Notes under the pieces: model-generated | What the model was told of the DNA's origin: nothing | The model's database searches: none | The model's input: the letters and a program-made list of their open reading frames with translations, nothing else | Shown: positions 36,869-49,325 of the stretch, piece after piece | Position numbering within the stretch: the first letter of the stretch is position 1 | How the letters are laid out: each line of letters begins with the position of its first letter | Source: Owenia fusiformis | Taxonomy: Eukaryota; Annelida; Polychaeta; Sabellida; Oweniidae | NCBI GenBank assembly: GCA_903813345.2 | Contig: CAIIXF020000009.1 | Location: forward strand, 18,131,759-18,195,758 | Direction: 5' to 3' | Length of the DNA stretch: 64,000 nucleotides | Made by a program: the position numbers and the translations under genes

Positions 36869-37234
36869 CTTGTTATCTTGTGTATGTATTATTCTGATTC
36901 TCAGATTATGAAAAACATCCCTTTGGAGGGACATCATCAATAGGCTCTCGTAACATTTATTCAAATAATGATTATTAAATGATTCTGCATCTCGCCAATA
37001 GACAATTTTGCTCGAAATGTCAACCCGCTAAATCTAAATTACTTTTCCACGTTTATTTATTGATTTTGCCACAGAGTTAATTTCAAGAATTTAATTATTC
37101 TAAATGTCAAAGTATTGATGCCGTATCATCATTTCACAATTTGAAACAAATAGCCGTCAACTAATCTTACAAGAAGGCGTGGCAGATTGCGAGATGATGT
37201 AACACATTGTGATATATTGGTATCATAGTGATAA

Positions 37235-37600
37235 TACAGTGAAACCTGTATATCCAAACACCTGGCTGATCCAAACACCTTCCAATCTGAACACTTTTCC
37301 CATTTTCCTCCCATTGACTCCTACTTGTATGTTAGAATACCTTGAAATGTGAACACCTCAAAAGAACAGTGAACAGTAATATTTGAAAAAAATTAAGCTG
37401 TCTAAACTGAACACTTTTCACAAAATGTTACATGTTTCTTACAAATTTCAATCATTATGGGTCTTTCTGGCATGACAAAATGTGTTTGAATCTGATTTTC
37501 AAATTGCTGGAATGCCATAAAGCTAGAACTATAATTATTTATTGAGAATGTGTTCACATTTTTTGCGAATGCAAAATCCTTGAAATGTGAACACATCTTA
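37235..37600. repeat. ACAGTGAAACC-family repeat, right end not found
   Basis: TACAGTGAAACCTGTATATC at 37235 matches the family terminus. Inside, CCTTGAAATGTGAACAC occurs twice (about 37341 and 37571) with several GAACACTTTTC motifs. No CACTGTA terminus follows, so this copy is truncated or rearranged. Confidence 0.5.
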
Positions 37601-38230
37601 ATCCAATGCATAATGTGTGATATATCATGCTGAGACAAAGTATGTGCCAATATAACATAAGATATGGTTTGTTGATGTGACATAGATCATGTTGTGACAC
37701 AGTATATAATGATGTAATATTATAATTGTATTGACATGTATTCGGTATATATATATGGTAACATGCCATCACGTTTGATGTTGTGACAAATATAACATAT
37801 GGTTATGGTATTATTTGTTGATGTGACATTGTTTATTTTGCTATGATACAGTATGTAATGAGGTGACATTACAAGTGTGTTGACATATATGGTATATATG
37901 GTGACATGGCATCATGTTTGATGTTGTGACGGTATGTGTTGGTATGACAAAAGTCATTATCTGCTGACGTGACAGAGTGTATATTGATATGACACACTGT
38001 GTGATATGATGGCTCTGAGCATTTTTATCTGCATCAACAGAACATTATAGTTACTTTAGCAACATCCTTTTTTACATATGTTTAAATGGTTGGTATGGAA
38101 ACAGCATCAATATTTTGGTTACTGATGGCCCACTTCTTTAAACCTTGTTATTCTCACCTGAAAATATACATTTATCTACCACCACTTTCTATTTGATGTT
38201 ACATGGTTCAAACTCCCAGATGCCTGCATT
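37601..38230. repeat. Degenerate TGATGTGACAT repeats and unique flank
   Basis: About 37610-37995 holds poorly conserved motifs (TGTTGATGTGACAT, TTGTGACACAGTATATAATG) suggesting an old, decayed array. No gene is seen up to the next array. Confidence 0.45.
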
Positions 38231-38870
38231 ACAGATATAATTTATTGCATCGTGGTCTATATATACCTCCAGTAGAAACAACACCCAACATGAAATGCGG
38301 TAAAATGAATTTCTTGGCTAGATATAGCAAAACAATCAACTGTAAAATATACGTTAAAATGCATCATGGTCTAGATGTACCTGCAGTGATAAAACCACAA
38401 ACTGTGAAATGTGATGAAATGTACAAATGTCTAGATATACCTGCCACCCACTATGAAATGTGGTGCAATGCATCATGGGGTGGATACACATGCAGTAGCA
38501 AAACCACCAACTATGAAGTGTGGTGCAATGCATCATGGGCTGGATACACATGCAGTGGCAAAATCACCAACAAAGAAAAATGGTGCAATGCATCATAATC
38601 TACACAATACCTGCAGTAGAAACACCAATGCATCATGGTCTAGAAAGAACCTGCAGTAGATAAACCATCCACTATTAAATGCATCATTATCTAGATTTAC
38701 CTCAAGTGAAGACAACATGATATAAAATGAGGTTAAATGTATAATAGTCTAGATTAACCTCAAATGAAAGCCACCAACCATGAAATGAAGCCAAATGCAT
38801 TATGGTTCAGATTGTCCTTCAGTAAAAACCAAAATGAAATAATTATTGCATTATGGTCTAGACCCTCTTC
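38231..38870. repeat. 60-bp degenerate minisatellite
   Basis: TGGTGCAATGCATCATGGG recurs at 38461, 38521 and 38581 exactly 60 bp apart, with GATACACATGCAGTAGCAAA and ACCACCAACTATGAA between. More diverged units extend to both sides (GCATCATGGTCTAGAT, ACCTGCAGTAGAAAC). The period is divisible by three, so open frames on both strands are expected and are not taken as genes. Confidence 0.8.
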
Positions 38871-40540
38871 TGCTGGGATGATCCTGCCTAAGAGGATACA
38901 GATAGAGGCTGACATAATACAACAATAAACCTTACAAAATGACAGGATGTAGCGAGAACAAAAAATAGATTGATTAAATAAATATCTCAGTTGTGCAAGA
39001 CTGTAGAAGGTTCAATAAATATGACCTTTGTAACTTAAGACCAAGAAAATCTATAACAGCATAACAGGGTTCATCCAATTTAATTTAGTATATCCACCAT
39101 CGCAATGATAGGCCTAGTCTGTACAGCCGGTGGATTAAAACATCACGGCTAATAGACGGAGTGACAACCATCAAACGCTTGGTTTAGTCGCTTGAGTATT
39201 GATCGAGCCCCTCTCCCTGGCTAATTATGCCTCTATTACCGTGACCATGTTTTTAACAAGCCTAAACAAATAACTGTGCAATGTGGTTAAACATTTACAT
39301 GAAACATTCCCCAAGTGTGATCAAACTTGTTTTATCATACCCTGAATGTATATCAGCTAACAATGCAACACTCTAACTATTAGCAATGATTTTACAAGAT
39401 GGTAAAAATTGATATTAAAGATGATGGTACTTTACAGGAGTTTGTAACCAATCTAAAATATTTTGATATAATCTGAGTGGGTGTTGAAGCTAAATCTAAG
39501 ACTTGTCCTAATTTTAAGAGTGCTTATATATCAGGTCTTTACACAGGGTAGTTGTTCATTTGACACAGAGAAATACAAAAATCTCCCATTTCTTAAATAA
39601 ATTGACCAGATGTATCAGATTTAACATAGCAGCTTACACTGATAAATGAATTGTGATCAAAGATTCCATAATGGTCAATATCTATATGATTATAGCATTA
39701 CGTCTAATTGATCCTTCATATGTTTCGTAATTACATTATTGGTGTGCTTACATCGCGGAGAATTGTGAAGTATGCATTTAACAGATTGTTATTCTAACGA
39801 CAATCTTCCAGAAAAATCAACACAGTTCACTGTACTTTGATGCACTGCGTTATGATGTGGAAAAATGGAACTGAGATGGAGTCAGCATGAATTGCATAAA
39901 CTGATCAAAAAAAGATTAGTTTATGTTGATGTATTTTTCAGGGAAAATAGTGCGTTAAAGTAGTGATTTGTAAGAGATACGCCATTGATTAACGCTGTTG
40001 TAATTACACTTCATGCTCGCTCACTGTTGAGAAATGTTATTGTTAGACTATATGAATGGCTCCTATTCAATAATAAGGAAAAACAACATCTCTCGATGAC
40101 AATCTCCTTTTTAAGCCTTTGATTCCTCTTAGCCTCCCACAACTATGGAATGCCAACACAAAGGAGAAGCAAATCCATCCAAATATTCTCTTCATTATTC
40201 TCATCACTATTTCTATAATATTTCTCATTTTGAATTTCTCGTGTTAGAAATAGCGGAAATGCAAAAGACGATGTCATATGATAATTTTGAAAAAATATAA
40301 TAGACAAACAGAAGAAGGACTTCATTATATTCTTATCTTATTGTATTTCATTGGAATAATAGAGACACAGTATCCTCTCTGCATAAGATCTACAGTTATT
40401 AGATAAATATCATAAAATACAATGTAAAAATCAAAGAGTTGCTACTGAGAACTTCTATTCACCAAAAAACAAACTTTAAAACACATCCCTCTCTGCTTGT
40501 AAACTACTAGAACCAGAACAACAGCAACGCCAAAGCGTAG
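38871..40540. other. Unique sequence, no gene seen
   Basis: The stretch 39070-39260 is of more balanced composition than the surroundings but contains no recognisable exon. Otherwise nothing. Confidence 0.4.
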
Positions 40541-41410
40541 TGAATCCCATCGAACAGCCATGGATGGCATTTTTACAAAGTATATAGCAAAAATGGCAGG
40601 CATTTTTCAAAATGGCCAACTTCTACCAAAAGTGTCATTAGACCATTTGCCATACTTATAGTATTCACATACCAAATATGAATAAAATCGCTACACTACT
40701 TTTCGAGTTATAGTAAAATACGTTAAAATGGCCGCCTTCTACCAAAAGTGTCATTAGACAGTGTGCCATGCTTACAGTATTCACATACCAAATATGAACA
40801 AAATTGCTTCACTACTTTTCGAATTATTATAAAATACATTAAAATGGCGGCCATTTTTCAAAATTTTTTTCAAAATGGCCACCTTATACCAAAAGTGTCT
40901 TTAGACAGTGTGCAATGTTTATAGTATTCACATACCAAATATGAACAAAATCGCTCCACTACTTTTCAAGTTACAGCAAAAATCGTAAAATAACGAGTAA
41001 AGGCCGCCATTTTTCAAGATGGCTGCCATGTGCTTCTTTAATATCTACATTTCTAGCTTTATTAATGTCCTATATAATTTTTTTACATCTAAAACATATT
41101 GCTATTACAGTTTTACATATTGCACCTAAATTACTGTAAATTCGGCACTAAAATGGCCGCCATTTTGAAATGAGTGGCCATTTTGAAAATCGGCTTTCGA
41201 GCAGAACTTCTACCCCCATAGGGTATATGTGTACAAAATATGAACAAAATCGGGCCAACGGTATTTGAGTTATTGCCCGGACGGACGGACGGACGGACAG
41301 ACGGACGGACGTATGTACGTACGTACGGACGGACGGACGGACGGACGGACGGACGGACGGACGGACGGAGGCGTTCCCTATATCCCTCCGAACTTCGTTC
41401 GATGGGATAA
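40541..41410. mobile_element. Pearl-like (HINE/Helentron) element, full copy
   Basis: The left subterminal ATCCCATCGAAC (40544-40555) is the exact reverse complement of GTTCGATGGGAT (41397-41408). Between them are diverged tandem core units beginning with AAATGGCC, ACCAAAAGTGTC (at 40625, 40741 and 40888) and ACATACCAAATATGAACAAA, then an ACGG tetranucleotide microsatellite, then a 3' hairpin (ATCCCTCCGAACTTCGTTCG, then ATGGGAT). Inverted subterminal repeats, tandem cores, a tetranucleotide tract and a 3' hairpin are the layout of bivalve pearl elements and related non-autonomous Helentrons. No rep or helicase frame is present. Confidence 0.8.
41277..41368. repeat. ACGG tetranucleotide microsatellite
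   Basis: About 22 units of ACGG, with a central GTATGTACGTACGTACGG interruption. Overlapping minus-strand frames of Ser-Val-Arg-Pro repeats come from this tract. Confidence 0.95.
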
Positions 41411-41770
41411 TTACCAATGACCAACAGGCTATAAAAGTAAATGCAAATTCTGCCTCAAGAAGTATTAAATCATTCTCTTGCAAATTGATTGGTCTTCTTG
41501 CATTCAGCTGATGTCATCTGACGTCATTGATTCTCTATGTTTTCAAAACAAATTTTATGTAACAATTTATGACTTTTAAGTAAATGTTGTTTTAAGGTGG
41601 TGGAATATACATTGGAAATATAGATGTATCCACACATATCTTGTGTATCCTAAGATCAGTCCCCATATTTGACATCTATTTGACATTAATTAGAATCAGT
41701 CCTTTTTATTCCCCTTATTCGACAATAGAACTGTAGAGAAGCAAACTTAGAAAACAGTTACTCCACAGAG
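41411..41770. other. Unique spacer between two pearl-like copies
   Basis: It contains a TGACGTCA-like CRE motif (TCTGACGTCATTGA, about 41518). No gene is seen. Confidence 0.35.
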
Positions 41771-42055
41771 TAGCAAATCCCAACGAACAAAATATTCAAT
41801 ATCCATTACAGTAATTCAAAATGAAAAACTTTAGATTTTTTCATTAAAAAAAACCTGCCATTATGGAAATGGCAGCTATTTTGAAAAAGAAGTACATGTA
41901 CTTATATTATACATCTTTCCTCTAAATATGAAGAAAATCTGTCTACTGATATTTGAGTTATGCTCCGGACAGTTGGTCAGACTGAGGGATAGTTTGACAG
42001 ACAGATAGACAGATGGATGGAGGGCTTCACTATAACCCTACCATTCATTAGGATA
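41771..42055. mobile_element. Pearl-like (HINE) element, diverged copy
   Basis: Left end TAGCAAATCCCAACGAAC, one core unit with AAATGGCAGCTATTTTGAAA and AAATATGAAGAAAATCTG, a decayed GACAGACAGATAGACAGATG tract, then AGGGCTTCACTATAACCCTA and a diverged right end (CATTCATTAGGATAT). The order of parts matches the full copy directly upstream. Confidence 0.72.
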
Positions 42056-45000
42056 TCATATTAAGACACATAAAGTGACAACATACCATTTATGCATTAC
42101 AAAAATATTTGCAAGAAATGTTGCAAAAGAAAGACAAACAGAAACTGTGAGCAAGTAAAAGCTCACACGTATCATATCCAAGTTATCCACCCATGTTGAC
42201 CTTCACTTATTATGATGACACAATAACCATCAAATTAATGAACTTTTTGTTTCGCAGAATCGATAAACAAGAGAAGAATAGAGCGGTGAAAGTGATTTAG
42301 GAATTACCGAAGAGAACTAGTTAGTAATCCTATTATAACACCACTGTGAAATTATACCCTTAGACTTAGAGCAATCATCAATAATGGAAGTCGCTAATTC
42401 GTCAGGGTATAACTGCTATTGCATTTATAATTTCATTTAGGAAATACGTTTTCGATCAATATTTACAGAATAATGCGCTTTGTAGACTAAAGAATCACCT
42501 TTTCAATCACTGTATCAGTCCACAAGGATAACACCCTTACAAGAATAATCTTATGCTTTGTATCATACAAGCAAGGAAATAATAGAAACTGCTTCATACA
42601 CTACTCTTGAACTATTAAGCTATGATATGTACATGTATACAGTCATGATATAACAAATCGAAGACATAATACCAGCTCATTTTTTAGAAAAGTCAAAGAA
42701 ATTGAAGTACATACAGAACTATTAGGAGAAGTTCTTTCTGATGAAGGAGCAGGTCTAAAATAAATAATTTCAATAAATAAATAATTTAAACTAATCCTGA
42801 ACATATTGAATAATCCATTCCCAAATGACAATACATTTCAAATTAGAACTAATATTCAAGATCTGGCTAAAGGTGGCAGCACCTTTCAGTGTTTCAACCC
42901 GTATCAGGGAAAACAGATGCAATGATTGTTAAAGAACGAAAATAATTTCAATGTAATCATGATGCATTTTATGTGCAAAGTTGATTGGTTGTACCGGTTA
43001 ATCCCATTTTCTAGCAATCTTATTACACCGCCAAGGATCTACTCAGTGATTTATGGTCTTCCCATGAGTGAAATGTCTATGAATGTTGTTTTGAAATGTA
43101 AATTAGAGTGGAAAAGAGTGGAATCAACAGGGAATAAAGTAAACAGTTGTATGGTCATAACTTTAAATTGTACAGAACTGCTAGAAATGCAGATACTTTA
43201 TTCAAATTTTAAAGAGAAATAGAGTGTTATTAGCATGACAGAGGTGAATTTTCCTGAGTAAATTTACTGTAAACATTGCCCTTTTCACAATAATATATTT
43301 TATTTTTCTATAATATTCACAATAATAATAATCCTTTGTGGATAATTATATAACTATGGAATATGATAGATACATATATGGGTAGGGAACTGATTGTTGT
43401 GCTAATATCAATTGATTTTACCCTGAGGTCATCAACTGATATACTACCCTCTGACAAGAAGCAATCACTTAACAGTTTGACATTGAAGTAGTCAGAGAGC
43501 ACTGAAATCTCAATGATACATATTACATATATTGAGAACCATCTTTGATGTATGGCAGGTTCTGAGGACATATACAGTTGCCAAGTTGAGACATTTATTG
43601 ATAATTGATAGTTTAAGCTTATATATAAAATCGAAACGCCAACCTATACGTATGACAAATAGCCCATACAAATGCATCGCTTATATATTTTCCGTTCATG
43701 TTTAGGTTGTCAAAAACCTTGCAAGCTTAAACTCCCCAATGTCAAAATATTCCTCTTTATCTGAAGCTTGTGAACCTATTATGATATTGAGAGTACCAGT
43801 ACCAGTCAAGTGACTCTTTCAAAGGGTATTTTCATTTATTGTTGATGTGATGACCCCTGGAGTCTGTGTGGCTCTAAGATCTAACAGGCCTGTTATTCTG
43901 CTAATTGGCACTCTGAGGTCCAGATACCACTGGGATAAATATTTTGACTTCTAGTTTTCTCCAAACCAGATTCAGGAAGAAACTCTTCCAAATGTTGCTA
44001 CTGTAGTGTACATATGTATTCCAAACAATGATCCATCTATGATATGTGATACATGACATTCCTAGATAAAACAGAATTTACATAGTTCCATGGGTATTCC
44101 TTTCTCGATGTGAGATTTCAAAGAACAGACAAATCAATTGGTGCAATTAATGCAAGGGATCCAAAGTACTTTTTCAATGATTTATCCATTTGTTGCCATT
44201 TGTGGCTAAGTTTACAAATGATCCAGTTAGACAAGAGTTAGGATGATTAATGGCCTGCTATGAGTAACATGGTGGTCATATTTGAATATTGAAACTAAGA
44301 ATGAGGAGAAAAAATAGAATCAGCAGTAGTGAATAAAAAACACTTGCATGTAGTGATGTTGACAGCCATGTTTGAACATGCTTTAAAATAGACATTTTCT
44401 AAAAAATAGACTTTTTGAAAAAGCAGGCCTTAATTTCTTTAAATGAGGCAACTTTGGGCCAAAATTCTCAGAAACATATTGTGCCCCTCCCCTGTGGCAA
44501 TTTTCAGATTCACCCCTGAGTTAACCCTCATAATTCTATGGAAATTCCAGAACAACCACTTCATTTAAATTTTTTAGAGTTAATTGGAGTAGACATTAGC
44601 AAGGCGGTTGCACAGTCATTCATCCAGTTACTGTAAACACATCTTTTTCACATTCATGTATTTCTAAGTGCATACTTGCTAAATAATAATGATGTCATGT
44701 GAGTGTTCCAGAAGCTATATAGTATATAAGACATTCGCTCAAAAAATTGTAAAAATGTTACAGATGCCTATAAAAAGGCAGATACTGATATAGGTCGCTT
44801 TAATAGTGGTGACCTATCATTAGTTTATATTCATTAATGAGAGTATCACTATGTCTAATTGAAAAATACCCGAAAATCAAATATTGAATTTGAATATTTT
44901 ATAACATGATGAAATATTTCATGTGTCCTGGTGTAGCTTCAAGAAGTAAATTCAATGAGATAATTGAGATAGGCAGCCAAGGAATGCACCTTGGTGGTGT

Positions 45001-45290
45001 TTTTGTAAACAGCATACCAAAATAACACATTAACATCAAAAGTGGTGCAACAGAGAGTTCTACCTGACCAAGCTAGTAAGGCCAAGGAAACTAATATTGG
45101 TTAGTAAACGAGCTTTAATACAACTGGTTAAACTGTTTTATTAAATTCTAATGGCCTTATAGTAACTGTGAAAGAACAAGTCAAGCTTCAAATCTGTCAT
45201 TTTATATTATATGCTGTTCTATATGTTCATTTTTGCAACAAAATATGAGATAAAATATATGGGCTCTCCATGAGATAAAAAAATAAAATG
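42056..45290. other. Unique AT-rich sequence, no gene seen
   Basis: Frames at 42926-43222 (plus) and 43317-43571 (minus) lack recognisable domains. No arrays or TIR pairs were found. Confidence 0.4.
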
Positions 45291-45345
45291 AGGTGACAAA
45301 ATTGCAAGCCACATGTATAAAGTGCAAAGATATACAAACGCAAAA

Positions 45346-45745
45346 TGTCACCACCTGCCATGTAATACAGATGACAAACTCTGAATGCTGAATGCCAACC
45401 ACCAAACTCTGAATGTCAACCATCAAACTCTGAATGCCAACCACCAAACTCTGAATGCCAACCACCAAACTCTGAATGCCAACCACCAAACTCTGAATAC
45501 CAATCATCAAACTCTGAATGCCAATCATCAAACTCTGAATGCCAACCACCAAACTCTGAATGCCAATCATCAAACTCTGAATGCCAATCATCAAACTCTG
45601 AATGCCAATCATCAAACTCTGAATGCTGAATGCAAACCACCAAACTCTGAATGCCAACCACCAAACTCTGAATGCTGAATGCAAACCACCAAACTCTGAA
45701 TGCCAATCATCAAACACCATCCAGAAAAATATTGGAGACTATAAC
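45346..45745. mobile_element. TGTCACCACC element copy B, expanded and missing its right TIR
   Basis: The left terminus TGTCACCACCTGCC is at 45346, and the TTGGAGACTATAA motif that precedes the right end of copy A is at about 45731. GGTGACA is not found after it, so the right terminus is lost or diverged. The interior is almost entirely a 21-bp tandem array. Confidence 0.6.
45378..45717. repeat. 21-bp minisatellite, about 16 copies
   Basis: The unit is CCAACCACCAAACTCTGAAT plus G, with CCAATCATC variants. It gives open frames of seven-residue repeats on both strands, including a 172-codon minus frame. The single-copy counterpart (CCAACCACCAACC) lies in copies A and C of the host element. Confidence 0.92.
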
Positions 45746-46121
45746 TATGTCTTTCAGCAAGGTTGCTAGCTAAATTATGATTCTCAATGTTTTCTGAATT
45801 CTATCATATTAAATATTTTGTAAAATAAAGAGCTTACACAAAACTCTGAGATCATCTATACTATCTTGACCATGAAGTAAAGACAAACAATCAACTAAAA
45901 GATCAAAACAGACAAACAAGTAAGCAATCAATACACATGTACTTACTTTGGACACTGGATTAGGCAGGCAACATCTACATGTCTATAGACTGAATCTGAA
46001 ATCACAAAAATGTTACTTAAAATGAATTGTTCCATATCCCCTTTGATTACCTCTAAACTCAAGAGACAAGAGACCATGTCATTTATGGTAAGGGTATATA
46101 CAAGGCATTAACGAGACAAAA

Positions 46122-46482
46122 TGTCACCACCTGGTTGAAGCAAGATAAAAAAAGATCTTTTTGACCTTGAGGAGGTCATTAAAGGACAAATCTATCTTTA
46201 TCTTGAGAATGTCATTGAAGGTCAATTCTATAGTCAGATTTGAACTTCTGGTAACTTGTAGATGATTTTGAAAAAAAATTGGTCAATTTGAAGCAAGTTG
46301 AAAAATACCTTTTTTGACCTTGAAAAGGTCATTGAAGGTCAAATCTCAATATAAAGTCAGTTATTGGAAGTTGTAAGAATTTGTTACAGACACCGATCGC
46401 CGATCACCAACCACCAACCGCTGACAGCCGACCACCATCAAAAAAAACGGAGACCATACCAATATGTCAATATGTGGTGACA
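46122..46482. mobile_element. TGTCACCACC element copy C, both TIRs present
   Basis: TGTCACCACC at 46122-46131 faces TGTGGTGACA at 46473-46482. The interior holds duplicated TTGACCTTGARRAGGTCATT segments (about 46161 and 46315) and one stretch of GATCACCAACCACCAACCGC near the right end, followed by CGGAGACCATA. This is the least expanded copy and may best represent the family layout. Confidence 0.72.
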
Positions 46483-46502
46483 TAATAATCATTAGATCAA
46501 AT

Positions 46503-46941
46503 CAATTACCCAAATGCGAGTAGGTAGTTACCAGTTTCACCACCAGGTGGCTGATTCGGGTCAATTAACATGGCAGGTACATAAGAAAGTTCCCTTAAAC
46601 TTGAATATTATCAATTTAAGTGGCTCAATTTTCATATAACCCTTATGTGTCTGATTCTTATACTAATGAAAATATGTCCAGTAAAGCAAAATATTATCTG
46701 TCCACTAAAAGAAAAGATATTTCAATTTTTGTGATTTTATAGAATGGGGTCTATGGGGAATCTCTCCGAGCTAGAAGTCACATTTTCAAAGAAAATTAAT
46801 TTTTCAAAGTTGATAAACACTAAAAACCACATTTCTAGATGTAATTTTACATGTAGATTTCAAATTTGATATTTCTTTGACTGAATTTTTAATTTTTAAT
46901 GACATAAATCAAGATTATTTCTACTCGCATCTGGGTTATTG
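46503..46941. mobile_element. Candidate TIR element (439 bp)
   Basis: CAATTACCCAAATGCGAGTA at the left and TACTCGCATCTGGGTTATTG at the right are inverted with 18 of 20 matches. AAAT borders both sides (46499-46502 and 46942-46945), a possible 4-bp target duplication. No coding frame. It starts 20 bp after copy C of the TGTCACCACC family. Confidence 0.6.
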
Positions 46942-46945
46942 AAAT

Positions 46946-48246
46946 AAAACAAAAGTTAATGTTCCTTTTGTGGGAAATTCATTGATGAAGTAACAACGTA
47001 GATAACATAATGATAATAGTCAAATCAAAGAAACAACAGCAAATTGATAACAAGAACTAGCTAAATTCGGAGAAAAAATCTTGAAGTTAAATCTTTGGGC
47101 TGTAGATTACTGTTCAAAGCATCTACACTGACACCAAGAAACTAGCATAACATAAGCAGAGAATACTACAAGACATGGACAGCCTTTTTTGGATATGAGT
47201 CAAACTTTTGCAAAGAGAACCACTATTCTTGTGAGTCTTTGAAGAGATCTGTATGGCAGATTACCCACTTGTTCCCAATTACTAAACAGTTAGGTTTGTG
47301 ACTGTATAAACTTATGTTGAAGGAGGCCTTAGTTTGAATACTTGAGATCTATGTGTTAATGATTCCAGAATGGTGCTGAGTGATTTAACCTTAGTGTTGT
47401 AAAGAGTGTCAGAAAACAAAATGTATGTATTAGTCTACATTGGTCTATGCATGATTGTCTTCGCTTCTCGAAAAACATATGAAGAAATTAACATATTTTA
47501 GTGTTTGTTTTCTACATCTTGTTAGGAAGTAGGTCATCTATTAATTTCTTTTTCAAAAAGTTCAACTTCATCTATACTCATTCAACTATAGTAACTTTTA
47601 GACATTACTTGCATTAAATCCGAATATGAAAGTGCATGAAAACTACATTTGAGATCATGAAGATTGTTGCAGGAAAACTGTAGAATCTTCCTCAAGAGTC
47701 TGAGAGGTTGGCTGAGTGATGTGGTTTCAGGATAAATACTCCTAAAAATCACTCCCCCCCATGTACAGATCATGTGGCCCACCCATTAAGACTGATGCTA
47801 TGATTATATCTGACTTCTCAACATTGAGTATATGTTGACAAATATATTCACTTGCCAGAGAAATTACTTGTTAAATAGCTATATAAAACAGATGTCTCAA
47901 CAAGAAATCTGGGGCCCTTTCACATGGTTCTGCTTTATACATTTCTACAATTGCTTTGAAACATGCAAAGTTAAAATAAAAACTATAAAAAATGTTGTGT
48001 CTGTTCCCTGTTACAATAATGTTACATACGAGTGATGTATTAGAGTGATGTATTAAATGAAATTATTTTGAATTGAATTAAATCCCCCAAACACATCTTT
48101 AATTCTGACAATCATTTCATTTCTGGAGATAAAGTGAGTAATTATGGAAGTAGTAGACTACAGTGGTCAAATTAAGAGAACAGATCTTAGCTATTAAAAC
48201 ACCATAATTAAGCATTATGGGACTGAGATATCTCCACTGTGTCTTA
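46946..48246. other. Unique AT-rich sequence, no gene seen
   Basis: Two short frames (47582-47782 minus, 47832-48035 plus) have no recognised domain. Confidence 0.4.
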
Positions 48247-49325
48247 TACGAGGGGTGATCAATAAGTAATGGACGCTTTTTTACACAGATACTTTTTATA
48301 GACCAATCCCTTTGATTTTCCTACCAGTGATACATCATTTAATTATCTATCAATTTTGAAGAATCGAAGACAAGATATACAATACATATTGATATATCCT
48401 TATTTCCGTGAAGGAGGTACAGGTACCCCGGGACCGACATTTACGTCACATTTTCAGATTTTAGCCAGTTTGGTAAATTTCAGTTAGATTTGAACGTTTT
48501 ATATACAACAAGTGTTGTGTTGTTTAAAATTTTTTGCTGACTGGTAACACATAAACAGAAAGTATTGTAATGTCAGAGTGTTGTGTGGAAGGGGTTTGCA
48601 GGTCAATTTGAGAAAGCATTCAGTGGAAGAAAGGGGTGGTGAGAGAAGGGAACACCTTACTCCATAAGGAGAATGCACCTGCCCAAAGATCTCAAAATGT
48701 TCAGAAAACAACATCCCTGGACCTCCAAATTGAGCCCTTGGCCAATGCACCACATTGTCCAGATCTGCTCACATGTGACTTGTTTATTTCTATACTACTT
48801 ATTTCTATAGAGAAAGGACGCAGGTTTATTGACATTGATGAAATAAAACAACCCGTGCAACTGCATCTTGCTACCATGTCAGAGAATGGATTCAGCCTTG
48901 TCTCACAATCTTGAGTTAAGAAGATGAAGAATTGTGTACATGTAGCACTAGATGGAAACTATTTAGAGGGCCCTGTGGAATGAATGTGGCATGAATACCA
49001 CATAGTGATGATAAAATAGTGGCATAACAAAATGGGGTAATTCATGACCATAATGGTTTGTTTTGTTCAGCCTGCATTCAACTGCATTGCATGTTAAACA
49101 ATCTAAAATAGCTTCAGAATATGTGACGTAAATGTCGGTCCCGGGGTACCTGTACCTCCTTCACGGAAATAAAGATATATCAACATGTACTATATATATT
49201 GTCTTCAAATCTTCAGAGTTGATAGATAATTGAATGATGTATCACTGGTAAGAAAATCGAAGGGATTGGTCTATAAAAAGCATCTGTGTAAAAAAGCGTC
49301 CATTACTTATTGATCACCCCTCGTA
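48247..49325 (+). mobile_element. Degraded mariner transposon with about 210-bp TIRs
   Basis: The element spans 48249-49323 with TA on both sides (48247-48248 and 49324-49325), the target of Tc1/mariner elements. Termini CGAGGGGTGATCAATAAGTA and TACTTATTGATCACCCCTCG are exact inverse copies. The inverted match continues with small differences for about 210 bp, to CGGGACCGACATTTACGTCA at 48429 and its inverse TGACGTAAATGTCGGTCCCG ending at 49143. The transposase remnant inside is on the plus strand. The differences between the two long TIRs indicate that the insertion is old. Confidence 0.93.
48636..48983 (+). pseudogene. mariner transposase C-terminal remnant
   Basis: The frame from 48636 matches the C-terminal half of mariner transposases. 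HKENAPAQRS at residues 10-19 corresponds to the HDNAPxH motif, with Glu (E12) where the second catalytic Asp should be. CPDLLTCDLF at 41-50 corresponds to the SPDLAPxD motif, with the third catalytic Asp kept as D48. KGRRF and a terminal MSENGF motif at 84-89 are also typical. A TGA at 48912-48914 stands where a Trp codon would be expected, and recognisable sequence continues in the same frame for 22 codons to a stop at 48981-48983. The N-terminal DNA-binding region and first catalytic Asp were not found. It is inactive by several criteria. Confidence 0.88.

Noticed and set aside
41131-41483. Arg/Ser/Pro-rich ORFs
   Set aside because: Translation of the ACGG microsatellite and pearl-like element.
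45202-45720. 172-codon minus-strand ORF and 97-codon plus-strand ORF as genes
   Set aside because: They arise from the 21-bp tandem array, which is open on both strands at once.
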